Shown piece after piece: positions 1-5,451 of a DNA stretch of 5,852 nucleotides; the stretch's first letter is position 1, and every line of letters starts with the position of its first letter. Where the stretch lies: the NCBI GenBank assembly GCA_018262875.1, contig JADFDL010000115.1, positions 1 through 5,852 on the forward strand, in the 5' to 3' direction. The stretch is from Rhodocyclaceae bacterium. Lineage in GTDB: Bacteria; Pseudomonadota; Gammaproteobacteria; Burkholderiales; Rhodocyclaceae. Position numbers and translations under genes: made by a program. Under the pieces are notes generated by a model, which ran no database searches, had not been told where the DNA came from, and saw only the letters and a program-made list of their open reading frames with translations.

Positions 1-349
1 CATCGACCCGGCCGAACTGGTTGAACTCGGTGAAGCCTATGCACGCGAAACCGGCTACCCGATTCAGTACCAGTGGACCCTGCTCGAAGGGGTGAACGAC
101 GGGGACGAGGAAGTGGATGGCATTGCCCGCCTGCTCGCCGGAAAATACGCGGTGATGAACCTGATTCCCTGCAACGCGGTGGACGGCCTCGGCTTCAAGC
201 GTCCCTCCAGGGAACGCACCGAGGCAATGTCACTCGCCCTGTACCGGCGCGGCATCCTCACCAAGCTGCGCCAGTCGGCCGGTCAGGACATCGAAGGCGG
301 CTGCGGCCAGTTGCGCGCGCGCACGTCCCGGGCTGGCCAGTCGGCCTGA
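1..349 (+). CDS. RlmN-like radical SAM RNA methyltransferase paralogue, C-terminal part
   Basis: This is the last 115 residues of a gene that enters from the left edge; the reading frame starts at base 2 and ends at TGA 347-349. Visible landmarks are YPIQYQWTLLEGVND, then VMNLIPCNAVDGL, then RQSAGQDIEGGCGQL. They match the C-terminal third of the RlmN/Cfr family, which methylates C2 of an adenine in 23S rRNA or tRNA using radical SAM chemistry. The Cys in GGCGQL lines up with the cysteine that carries the transient methyl group in RlmN. The wording differs from canonical RlmN (where one expects VMLDGVND, NLIPFNP and RKTRGDDIDAACGQL), so this looks like the second, RlmN-like paralogue found in many proteobacteria. 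Its RNA target is not known to me. The radical-SAM CxxxCxxC motif lies outside the window. It converges with the small gene on the other strand, 46 bases apart, and I see no clear terminator between them. Confidence 0.85.
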   Translation, partial: IDPAELVELGEAYARETGYPIQYQWTLLEGVNDGDEEVDGIARLLAGKYAVMNLIPCNAVDGLGFKRPSRERTEAMSLALYRRGILTKLRQSAGQDIEGGCGQLRARTSRAGQSA

Positions 350-395
350 AACCCGGCAGGGGCGCGGCTTTCCGGCCCTTCACACCCTCACGGAA

Positions 396-575
396 TCACT
401 GGCCCGGCTCGGTCTCTTTGACTGGAACGGCTACGGATGGGTCATTCGCGACGCCGGAACCGCTTTCATCCACGCCGGTCTTTTCAGCAAGCTTGCGCAG
501 GCGTTTTTCTTCCTGCTTTTTCTTTTTCGCCAGGTCTCGCTGACGTTTTTCGAACTGGTAGTTTGGTTTGGCCAA
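396..575 (-). CDS. Small lysine-rich conserved hypothetical protein (59 aa)
   Basis: Starting at TTG 575 the protein reads MAKPNYQFEKRQRDLAKKKK and continues with a charged helix (QEEKRLRKLAEK, to about residue 32), then a loose acidic and polar tail ending in EPGQ. I recall short proteins beginning MAKPNYQFEKRQRELAKK as common and uncharacterised in betaproteobacteria; no function is known to me. The frame remains open to a GTG at 593, but TTG 575 is preferred: AAAGGTG at 587-581 sits five bases before it, and the protein then begins exactly at the conserved N-terminus. The GTG has no comparable ribosome site. No signal peptide or membrane segment is visible. The basic helix would suit nucleic-acid or ribosome contact, but that is a guess. 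It lies downstream of the RRM protein gene on the same strand, 144 bases away. Confidence 0.7.
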   Translation of the reverse strand: MAKPNYQFEKRQRDLAKKKKQEEKRLRKLAEKTGVDESGSGVANDPSVAVPVKETEPGQ

Positions 576-580
576 GACAT

Positions 581-587
581 CACCTTT
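581..587 (-). promoter_or_regulatory. Ribosome binding site deciding a TTG start
   Basis: AAAGGTG on the minus strand lies five bases upstream of TTG 575-573. It is the best Shine-Dalgarno match in the area and supports TTG over the in-frame GTG 18 bases further upstream, which overlaps nothing comparable. Confidence 0.6.
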
Positions 588-719
588 GATCACGGCAGGG
601 CCGACCGGAGCGGAATGGAAATCGAGCGGGCGCCATCACCCCCCTTTGCGGCCAGTGCCAACGACGACCCGCCGTCGCCGCCCGCAGGCGGACAGGACGG
701 GTCGGAAACGAGTTACAAC

Positions 720-1079
<360 letters not shown>

Positions 1080-1087
1080 TGAAATTA

Positions 1088-1093
1088 CTCCAG
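1088..1093 (-). promoter_or_regulatory. Ribosome binding site for the RRM gene
   Basis: CTGGAG on the minus strand; GGAG ends eight bases before TTG 1079-1077. This placement supports the TTG start, since no ATG or GTG is available at the conserved N-terminus. Confidence 0.6.
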
Positions 1094-1126
1094 GAAATTG
1101 ATGGGAACACAGGCACTGCGTATTAC

Positions 1127-1135
1127 ACAATAGCA
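1127..1135 (-). promoter_or_regulatory. Possible extended -10 promoter for the RRM gene
   Basis: TGCTATTGT on the minus strand has the TG-N extension followed by a TATTGT hexamer (4 of 6 to consensus). TTGTCG at 1158-1153, preceded by a run of A on the same strand, could be a -35 but stands 20 bases away, which is too far for a standard sigma-70 site. Transcription would begin near 1120, giving a leader of about 40 bases. This is a pattern match only. Confidence 0.3.
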
Positions 1136-1188
1136 GGGACATCGGCCCGAATCGACAATTTTTTCGCACCCGGGCGGGGAATGGCCTC

Positions 1189-1223
1189 TGCCGGCAAGGC
1201 CGCGCCAGCGATCCTTGCCGGCA
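1189..1223. repeat. Inverted repeat A, 11-bp perfect stem
   Basis: TGCCGGCAAGG (1189-1199) pairs with CCTTGCCGGCA (1213-1223) around a 13-base loop. It lies between the binding-protein gene and the RRM gene, upstream of the proposed RRM promoter. It is GC-rich and lacks a following U-tract in either direction, so it is not a classical intrinsic terminator. It could stall or protect the end of the upstream operon's transcript. Confidence 0.7.
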
Positions 1224-1227
1224 TCTG

Positions 1228-1246
1228 CGGGCGAAAACCTCGCCCG
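1228..1246. repeat. Inverted repeat B, 7-bp perfect stem
   Basis: CGGGCGA (1228-1234) pairs with TCGCCCG (1240-1246) around the five-base loop AAACC. It begins four bases after inverted repeat A, so an RNA through here would form two stacked hairpins. There is no U-tract. Confidence 0.6.
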
Positions 1247-1261
1247 AACCCGGATAATCAC

Positions 1262-1308
1262 GGCGCCGCCCTCGGATAGTCGACGGTTTGCGGAAAGGGG
1301 GCGGCGCC
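1262..1308. repeat. Inverted repeat C, 10-bp perfect arms, long loop
   Basis: GGCGCCGCCC (1262-1271) and GGGCGGCGCC (1299-1308) are perfect reverse complements separated by 27 bases. Each arm itself carries the palindrome GGCGCC. It could be the stem of a trailer hairpin for the minus-strand gene ending at 1345, or a paired protein-binding site. The remainder of the intergenic region 1080-1344 shows no convincing gene; an 82-codon minus-strand frame at 1085-1333 has no recognisable protein character. Confidence 0.55.
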
Positions 1309-1344
1309 AGGGTGTTCGCGCAATCCTCCGCACAGGCTGCTATC

Positions 1345-2205
1345 TCAAGGCAGGCGTTGTCGCGCCAGGTAGCGCAATCCCGCCACCGCCCGGCTACCGT
1401 ACCACGAGACCATTTCGCCGTCGATGAGTTGCGCCGGCGCGCCGAAGCGGGTTTCGGCTTCGGCGCGGTGCTTGCCGGTGAAGCGGTAGGGTTCGCTGGA
1501 GAGCAGGACGCGGTCGGCAAAACGCCCTGGCGTTTCAGAGGAGGCTAATGCCCGCGGAACGGGCGTTATGCCGGAACTAAAAGTCAGTCCCTGCAACACG
1601 GCGTCGGCTTCGGGATAACGCACTTCGCTTTTCTCCGGCAGCGTGTCCCATCCTGCCGAAGCGAGCATGGCGGAGATGTAGGTGTCGCGGGCGACGGTCA
1701 TCCAGGGGTCTTTCCAGATGAGGTAGAGCACGCGCTGGCGCGGCAGGTCTTGCGTCGCGCGGCGCAACTCCGCGCGCGCGGCGCGGAAATCGGCGGCGAG
1801 CTTTTCGGCTTCGTGTTCGCGATGGAAGATGGCGCCGAAGAGGCGGAAGAGGTCGAGGTTGTCCTCCGGCGTGTTCGGGTGCGTGACGATGACGTGCGGC
1901 ACGAAGCGGGCAAGCTCCTCGACCTGCTCGCGGCGGTTCTCGTCGATATTCACGACAAGGTGGGTGGGGGCGGCGGCGCGGATTTTCTCGATGTCGGCGT
2001 CCTTGGTGCCGCCCATCTTGGGGATGGCCTTGACGATGTCGCGCGGGTGGATGCAGAAGCCGCTGCGGCCGACGAGGCGCTCGGCGAGGCCGAGGTCGCA
2101 GAGCAGCTCGGTGAGGCTGGGGACCAGGCTGACGATGCGCGGCTCGCCGGCGGCGGGCGCGTGCAGGGCGCCGAGGGCGTCGCGGAGTTCGTGGTTCGCG
2201 GGCAT
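1345..2205 (-). CDS. Helical-backbone metal/cobalamin-binding protein (BtuF-like), no signal peptide
   Basis: This 286-residue protein has the features of the periplasmic-binding-protein class that carries cobalamin or iron chelates (BtuF/FhuD type, Pfam Peripla_BP_2). RIVSLVPSLTELLCDLGL (23-40) starts the first lobe, followed by GRSGFCIHP (46-54), PKMGGTKDADIEKI (62-75) and THLVVNIDENRREQVEEL (81-98). The second lobe shows WKDPWMTVARDTYISAML (164-181), DRVLLSSEPYRF (231-242) and IDGEMVSWYGSR (261-272), wording typical of the family copy annotated as cobalamin-binding protein. The N-terminus (MPANHELRDALGALH) has no hydrophobic export signal, so the protein may be cytoplasmic; no transporter genes are nearby. 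ATG 2205 lies 26 bases after the phosphatase stop. Residues 208-229 look like an insertion: their codons (ATA, TTA, AGT, ACT, CGT) differ from the rest, and relatives as I recall them join the flanks with far fewer residues. Confidence 0.8.
   Translation of the reverse strand: MPANHELRDALGALHAPAAGEPRIVSLVPSLTELLCDLGLAERLVGRSGFCIHPRDIVKAIPKMGGTKDADIEKIRAAAPTHLVVNIDENRREQVEELARFVPHVIVTHPNTPEDNLDLFRLFGAIFHREHEAEKLAADFRAARAELRRATQDLPRQRVLYLIWKDPWMTVARDTYISAMLASAGWDTLPEKSEVRYPEADAVLQGLTFSSGITPVPRALASSETPGRFADRVLLSSEPYRFTGKHRAEAETRFGAPAQLIDGEMVSWYGSRAVAGLRYLARQRLP
1519..1584 (-). repeat. Candidate palindromic element inserted in frame in a coding region
   Basis: These 66 bases encode residues 208-229 of the binding protein. 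They hold two adjacent palindromes: AAACGCC-CT-GGCGTTT at 1520-1535, and TAATGCCCG (1546-1554) pairing with CGGGCGTTA (1560-1568) around CGGAA with one G-U pair. Codons here are AT-ending (ATA, TTA, AGT, ACT, GTT, TCT, CGT, TTT) in a gene that otherwise uses GC-ending ones. Removing it leaves a natural junction, LQGL followed by ADRVLLSSEP. A five-base CCCTG occurs at 1525-1529 and 1589-1593, but the 64-base spacing is not a codon multiple, so I do not claim a target duplication. Confidence 0.45.
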
Positions 2206-2221
2206 GGCGGATTCTACCGCC
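2206..2221 (-). promoter_or_regulatory. Palindrome with -10-like box directly before the ATG
   Basis: On the minus strand GGCGG-TAGAAT-CCGCC abuts ATG 2205 of the binding-protein gene. TAGAAT matches five of six bases of the sigma-70 -10 box, and a start six or seven bases later would fall at the ATG, giving a leaderless mRNA. No good -35 is present (CCGTGT at 17 bases) and no Shine-Dalgarno is seen. Alternatively it is a small hairpin that covers the start region of the operon message. Confidence 0.35.
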
Positions 2222-2231
2222 TGGCGCCCCG

Positions 2232-3101
2232 CTACACGGTCTGCAGGAAGCTGCGCTCCGTGCCGTCGAGGACGAGGCAGGTGAGGACGCCGGATTTGTA
2301 GGCGCCGGTGTCGATGCCGATGCGGTTGTGGCGCACTTCAGGTTCGGGTGAAATGCTGTGGCCGTGCACGACGACGGCGCCGTGGTCGAGTTCGGAATCG
2401 AGGAAGCGGCGGCGGATCCACATGCAGTCGCGCTCGGCCTGCGCTTCGATCGGCACGCCAGGCACGATGCCGGCGTGGACGAAGCAGTAGCCGCCCTCGC
2501 GCCACATCGTCCGCAGGCCGCGGAGGAAGGCCAGATGCTCGGACGGCAGCGCCGCCGTCAGCGTCTGCCGCAGCGTTTCGAGATCGGCGATCTCTTCGGG
2601 CTGCGGCGGCAGGGTGGCGCCGTAGGCGTCCTGGTAGCCGTCATGCCAGCGCATGGCCTCGAGGCTGTGCTCGTCGTGGCGGCGCGGCTGCGGGCAGGCG
2701 ACACCGTAGGAAGCAGCGGTCTCGATGCCGCCATACTCGAGCCAGTTGATGGCGATGGCCATCTCGCCATCAAGGTAGCGCAGCATCGCCTGCTCGACGT
2801 TGCCCGACAGATGGATGACCTCGAAGCCGTCCAGGCCAGGCGCGCGCAGCAGGTCGATGACGGCCCGGCATTCGGGACCGCGATTAACGTAGTCGCCGAG
2901 GGTAATCAGCACGCGGCGCGGCGCTGTCCGCCGCGCCGCGTCTGCGCGGATGCCGTCGAGCAGCCGCGCCAGCAGATCGGCGCGGCCGTGAATGTCGCCG
3001 ACGGCATACACCACCGTGCCGGGCGGCACGGCGGCGCGCGGCGTCGGCGCGCCGGGAGCGGACACGCAAGCCCGCCATTTCAATCCGCCGCCGGTCGGCA
3101 T
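2232..3101 (-). CDS. PPP-type metallophosphatase (ApaH/serine-threonine phosphatase-like) with altered active site
   Basis: This 289-residue protein has the order of motifs of the PPP phosphatase family: GDIHGR (35-40), GDYVNRGP (69-76), LSGNVEQ (98-104), FVHAGIVPGVP (207-217) and VVHGHS (244-249), closing with RIGIDTGAYKSGVL (260-273). Metal ligands Asp36, His38, Asp70, Asn101, His209 and His246 or His248 are all present, and Arg74 of the second motif is kept. Two catalytic residues are not. GDxVDRG has Asn73 for Asp, and GNHE has Val102 for His; in PP1-type enzymes this Asp-His pair protonates the leaving group. The fold and metal site therefore look intact while classical catalysis is doubtful. 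ATG 3101 is five bases after the CoA-ligase stop; the ribosome site is weak (GAAGCGG), and GTG at residue 13 is an alternative start. Targets could be phosphoproteins or dinucleotides; the sequence does not say. Confidence 0.85.
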   Translation of the reverse strand: MPTGGGLKWRACVSAPGAPTPRAAVPPGTVVYAVGDIHGRADLLARLLDGIRADAARRTAPRRVLITLGDYVNRGPECRAVIDLLRAPGLDGFEVIHLSGNVEQAMLRYLDGEMAIAINWLEYGGIETAASYGVACPQPRRHDEHSLEAMRWHDGYQDAYGATLPPQPEEIADLETLRQTLTAALPSEHLAFLRGLRTMWREGGYCFVHAGIVPGVPIEAQAERDCMWIRRRFLDSELDHGAVVVHGHSISPEPEVRHNRIGIDTGAYKSGVLTCLVLDGTERSFLQTV

Positions 3102-3106
3102 CCGCT

Positions 3107-4399
3107 TCAGCGCTGGACGTGGAAGCGCTTGGCCTTCATCTCGAAGCGCGGCAAGGCGTTCCTCGGCATGTTGTGCACGCGCGGCCGGAAGGAGAGCATC
3201 GAGTCGAGGCGCTCGGCGATGGCATGGACGACATTGGGATCGGCGCCCTCGCACAGTTCGATTTCGACATCCATCTCGTCCATCTGCCGCACCTTGTTCA
3301 CGGTGATGCGGAACTCGTCCACCTCGGAGAACTTGCGCAGAATGTTTTCGACGCCGGCGGGAAAAACGTTCACGCCGCGCACCGTCACCATGTCGTCGGC
3401 GCGGCCGATGATGCCACCCTCGAAGCGCAGCGAAGTGCGGCCGCAGTCGCAGCGCGCGGCGGTGGTGCGCACGATGTCGCCGGTCTTGTAGCGGACGATG
3501 GGGAAGCCCCAGCGGCCGAGGTTGGTGATGATCAGCTCGCCGCGCTCGCCTTCGGCGACCGGCTTGCCGGTGACCGGATCGAGAATCTCGGCGATGTACT
3601 CGCTCTCGATGAGGTGGGTGCCACCTGGCTGCACGCTGCACTCGAAGGAGTGGGCGCCGACTTCGGTGGCGCCGGCGTGGTCGAAGCATTTCGCGCTCCA
3701 CGCCTCTTCGATGCGCGCCTTGGTCGCCGGCACGTTGGCGCCCGGCTCGCCGGCGTGCACCGTGGCCTTCATCGGGATGGTGGACAGGTCGAAGCCGATC
3801 TCGCGCGCGACTTCGGCCATGCGCAAAGCGTAGGTCGGCGTGCAGCAGAGGACGCTGGCGCCGGCCTCGCGCATGAGTTCGAGGCGCTGCGGCGAATCGC
3901 GGCCGCCGCCGGGAATCATCATGGCGCCGAGCTGGCGTGCGCCTTCGGTCGCCGCCCAGAAGCCGACGAAGGGGCCGAAGGAGAAGGCCATGAAGATGCG
4001 GTCGGCGTTGGTGACGCCGGCGCCGGCGAGAACATGGCCCCAGCAACGGCCCCACCACTGCCAGCCGGCTTCGGTGTCGGGCACCTTGAGCGGCACGCCG
4101 GTGGTGCCGGAAGTCTGGTGGAAGCGCACGTACTGGTCGATCGGATAGGTCAGATTGTGGCCGAAGGGGCCATGAATGGCCTGGTCTTCCATCAACTCGT
4201 GCTTGGTGGTGAGCGGCAGTTTCGCCAGATCGGCCAGCGTCTTGATGTCGCCCGGCTCGACGCCGGCCTTCTTCCACTTGTCGGTGTAGAAGCGGTTCTT
4301 GCCCCACAGCTCGCGGGCAAGGGCCTGGAATTTCTCGATTTGCAGCGCGGCCAGTTGGTCGCGCGGCAGGGTTTCGGTTTTCTGGTCGAAATAAGTCAT
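3107..4399 (-). CDS. PaaK-family aromatic acid (phenylacetate)-CoA ligase
   Basis: At 430 residues this has the usual length of phenylacetate-CoA ligases, cytoplasmic adenylate-forming enzymes that join an aromatic acid to CoA with ATP giving AMP and pyrophosphate. Signatures in order: the P-loop-like HQTSGTTGVP (94-103), HAGATEVGAHSFEC (241-254), the hinge-side YKTGDIVR (304-311), CDCGR (317-321), GRADDMVTVRGVNVFP (332-347), and the C-terminal PRFEMKAKRFHVQR (417-430), whose Lys422 or Lys424 corresponds to the catalytic lysine of the last motif. Cys254, His262, Cys317 and Cys319 are spaced as if for a structural metal, which is inference. Phenylacetate is the family default; the wording diverges from E. 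coli PaaK, and no other phenylacetate genes are seen, so benzoate-type or other aryl acids are possible. ATG 4399 has only a weak ribosome site (GGAGAGG is about 20 bases away). The 66-base gap to the split-barrel gene is AT-richer than its surroundings. Confidence 0.88.
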   Translation of the reverse strand: MTYFDQKTETLPRDQLAALQIEKFQALARELWGKNRFYTDKWKKAGVEPGDIKTLADLAKLPLTTKHELMEDQAIHGPFGHNLTYPIDQYVRFHQTSGTTGVPLKVPDTEAGWQWWGRCWGHVLAGAGVTNADRIFMAFSFGPFVGFWAATEGARQLGAMMIPGGGRDSPQRLELMREAGASVLCCTPTYALRMAEVAREIGFDLSTIPMKATVHAGEPGANVPATKARIEEAWSAKCFDHAGATEVGAHSFECSVQPGGTHLIESEYIAEILDPVTGKPVAEGERGELIITNLGRWGFPIVRYKTGDIVRTTAARCDCGRTSLRFEGGIIGRADDMVTVRGVNVFPAGVENILRKFSEVDEFRITVNKVRQMDEMDVEIELCEGADPNVVHAIAERLDSMLSFRPRVHNMPRNALPRFEMKAKRFHVQR

Positions 4400-4465
4400 G
4401 GTGTCAAAGTTCGAAAAAGCCTCTCCGCTTCGTTCGGTGCATTCGGTACGTTTGCAAAATGTGAA

Positions 4466-4921
4466 TCAGGCGTTCTTCATTTCCGTGTAGACGTTGTGCT
4501 CCATGGCCAGCATGGCTTCGCGCTGCTCGGCCGGCCACTCGTAGGTGAGCGCGCTGGTGGCCACGCCCGGCCAGGACTGATCCTTGGCGCCGATCACGTC
4601 CATCTCCCAAAGCTGGATGACATAGGGAGCCGCAGCGTCGAGCTTCGGCTTGAGCCGGCGTGCGCGGCCCTTGACGATGAAGCTGATGTCGCCCTGGCCG
4701 ATCACCTGCAGCGAAGCCTGCCCGCCGCGCTCGAGATTGGCCATGGTCGAGCCCCCCTCGTCCACGGCAAAGCGCGCGCGCTGGCCGTCGAGGGCGATGA
4801 TCCAGGTGTAGGCCGAGGTGGCGTAGCCGTCGGCGCCGCTGGTGAGGAGCAGGCCGGGCGCGCCGGGGCGCAGGTAGGCGACAAGCTTTTCAGGCAGGTG
4901 CGGGGTGATGTTGCCGATCAT
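4466..4921 (-). CDS. Pyridoxamine 5'-phosphate oxidase-like split-barrel protein (151 aa)
   Basis: The protein fits the flavin-reductase/PNPOx split-barrel class: LVAYLRPGAPGLLLTSGADGY (13-33) opens the barrel, YTWIIALDGQRARFAVDEGGSTMANLERGGQASLQVIG (38-75) gives the strand-helix-strand section where relatives bind the FMN phosphate, and ISFIVKGRARRLK (79-91) follows. The C-terminal third (WEMDVIGAKDQSWPGVATSALTYEW) is specific to this subfamily. Such proteins bind FMN, F420 or heme; activity cannot be told from sequence, and the true pyridoxamine oxidase (about 210 aa) is longer. ATG 4921 has a good ribosome site, AAAGGA at 4932-4927, that overlaps the stop codon of the Nudix gene, indicating coupled translation. 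The longer open frame upstream overlaps the Nudix gene and is rejected. Its position between flavin-metabolism genes and a CoA ligase suggests a flavin-dependent role linked to the aromatic acid step. Confidence 0.8.
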   Translation of the reverse strand: MIGNITPHLPEKLVAYLRPGAPGLLLTSGADGYATSAYTWIIALDGQRARFAVDEGGSTMANLERGGQASLQVIGQGDISFIVKGRARRLKPKLDAAAPYVIQLWEMDVIGAKDQSWPGVATSALTYEWPAEQREAMLAMEHNVYTEMKNA

Positions 4922-4926
4922 GTTTT

Positions 4927-4932
4927 TCCTTT
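4927..4932 (-). promoter_or_regulatory. Ribosome binding site overlapping the Nudix stop codon
   Basis: AAAGGA on the minus strand, five bases before ATG 4921, shares its first base with the last base of the TGA at 4934-4932. It fixes the split-barrel start and implies translational coupling to the Nudix gene. Confidence 0.7.
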
Positions 4933-5447
4933 CAGCATGTTGGGCGCCAGCGCGTCGCGATGTCGAGGATGACGCCATGGAACCATTCGTCCATCGCCGC
5001 ACCGCTCGTCGGCGACGGCTCCTGCGGCCACGCGCCAGGCGCATACAGCCCGGCATCGATGGCATCGTCGCTCGCCGCCAGCACGCCGCCGACGGCATGA
5101 GCGCGGTAGACGACGATCAGCACGTTCACATCGGCGCGCGAGTACACGTCGAACAGCCCGTCCAACGCAATCTCCAGCCCCGTCTCTTCCCGCGCCTCGC
5201 GCACCACCGCTTCGGGCACCGACTCGCCGGTCTCGACATAGCCGGCCGGCGGCGCCCAGTAGCCGGCAAGCGGATCGGTCATGCGGCGGATCAGCACCAG
5301 CCTGCCTTCGTGCTCGATCAGCGCCATGCCCACCGGCACGGGGTTGCGCCAGGCGACCGCGCCGCAGCGTTCGCACTGCTCGCGCGTCTTGCCGTCAAAA
5401 GTCAGTGTCGCCAGTACGGCGCCACAGTGCTGGCAGTGCCGCTGCAT
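4932..5447 (-). CDS. Nudix hydrolase with N-terminal zinc ribbon (171 aa)
   Basis: A CxxC-x16-CxxC zinc ribbon (Cys5, Cys8, Cys25, Cys28) is followed by a Nudix domain. The Nudix box at 69-91 is a perfect fit to GX5EX7REUXEEXGU: it starts GYVETGE and ends REAREETGL, with Glu84, Glu87 and Glu88 as expected metal ligands. The short ribbon resembles Pfam Nudix_N_2, found on Nudix enzymes that include plant FAD pyrophosphatases (FAD to FMN and AMP) and ADP-ribose hydrolases. The SQPWPFPxS signature of NADH pyrophosphatase NudC, which also has a zinc ribbon, is absent. Its place right after a riboflavin kinase gene favours a flavin or related nucleotide substrate, by inference. ATG 5447 is four bases past the kinase stop, and the protein begins at the ribbon, as in relatives. 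The long upstream extension of the frame runs antisense-like through the kinase gene and is rejected. Confidence 0.88.
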   Translation of the reverse strand: MQRHCQHCGAVLATLTFDGKTREQCERCGAVAWRNPVPVGMALIEHEGRLVLIRRMTDPLAGYWAPPAGYVETGESVPEAVVREAREETGLEIALDGLFDVYSRADVNVLIVVYRAHAVGGVLAASDDAIDAGLYAPGAWPQEPSPTSGAAMDEWFHGVILDIATRWRPTC

Positions 5448-5451
5448 CCGT

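Noticed and set aside
678..691. CCGCC-CGCA-GGCGG short hairpin after the RRM gene as an intrinsic terminator
   Set aside because: Only a five-base stem and no U-tract on the minus-strand side; such hairpins are expected by chance in GC-rich DNA.
1085..1333. An 82-codon minus-strand frame in the intergenic region
   Set aside because: No recognisable motif or convincing ribosome site, and it runs through the three inverted repeats; composition looks non-coding.
1525..1593. CCCTG direct repeats as a target-site duplication around the palindromic segment
   Set aside because: The copies are 64 bases apart, not a multiple of three, so a simple insertion bounded by them would have broken the frame; five-base matches are common by chance.
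2358..3491. A 377-codon plus-strand open frame opposite the phosphatase gene
   Set aside because: Same codon-bias shadow; the complementary strand holds the clear PPP phosphatase motifs.
3102..4307. Extension of the phosphatase frame through the CoA ligase gene to give a 691-residue protein
   Set aside because: The extra sequence is arginine-rich out-of-frame translation of the ligase gene; the family N-terminus falls at ATG 3101.
4408..4430. AAGC-GGAGAG-GCTT followed by T residues between the split-barrel and ligase genes as an attenuator
   Set aside because: The stem has only four pairs; too weak to call without RNA data.
3119..4972. A 617-codon open frame on the plus strand opposite the CoA ligase and split-barrel genes
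   Set aside because: It is exactly antisense to two well-supported genes in high-GC DNA, its protein is low-complexity His/Ala/Gly/Asp-rich, and it matches no family. It is a mirror effect of codon bias.
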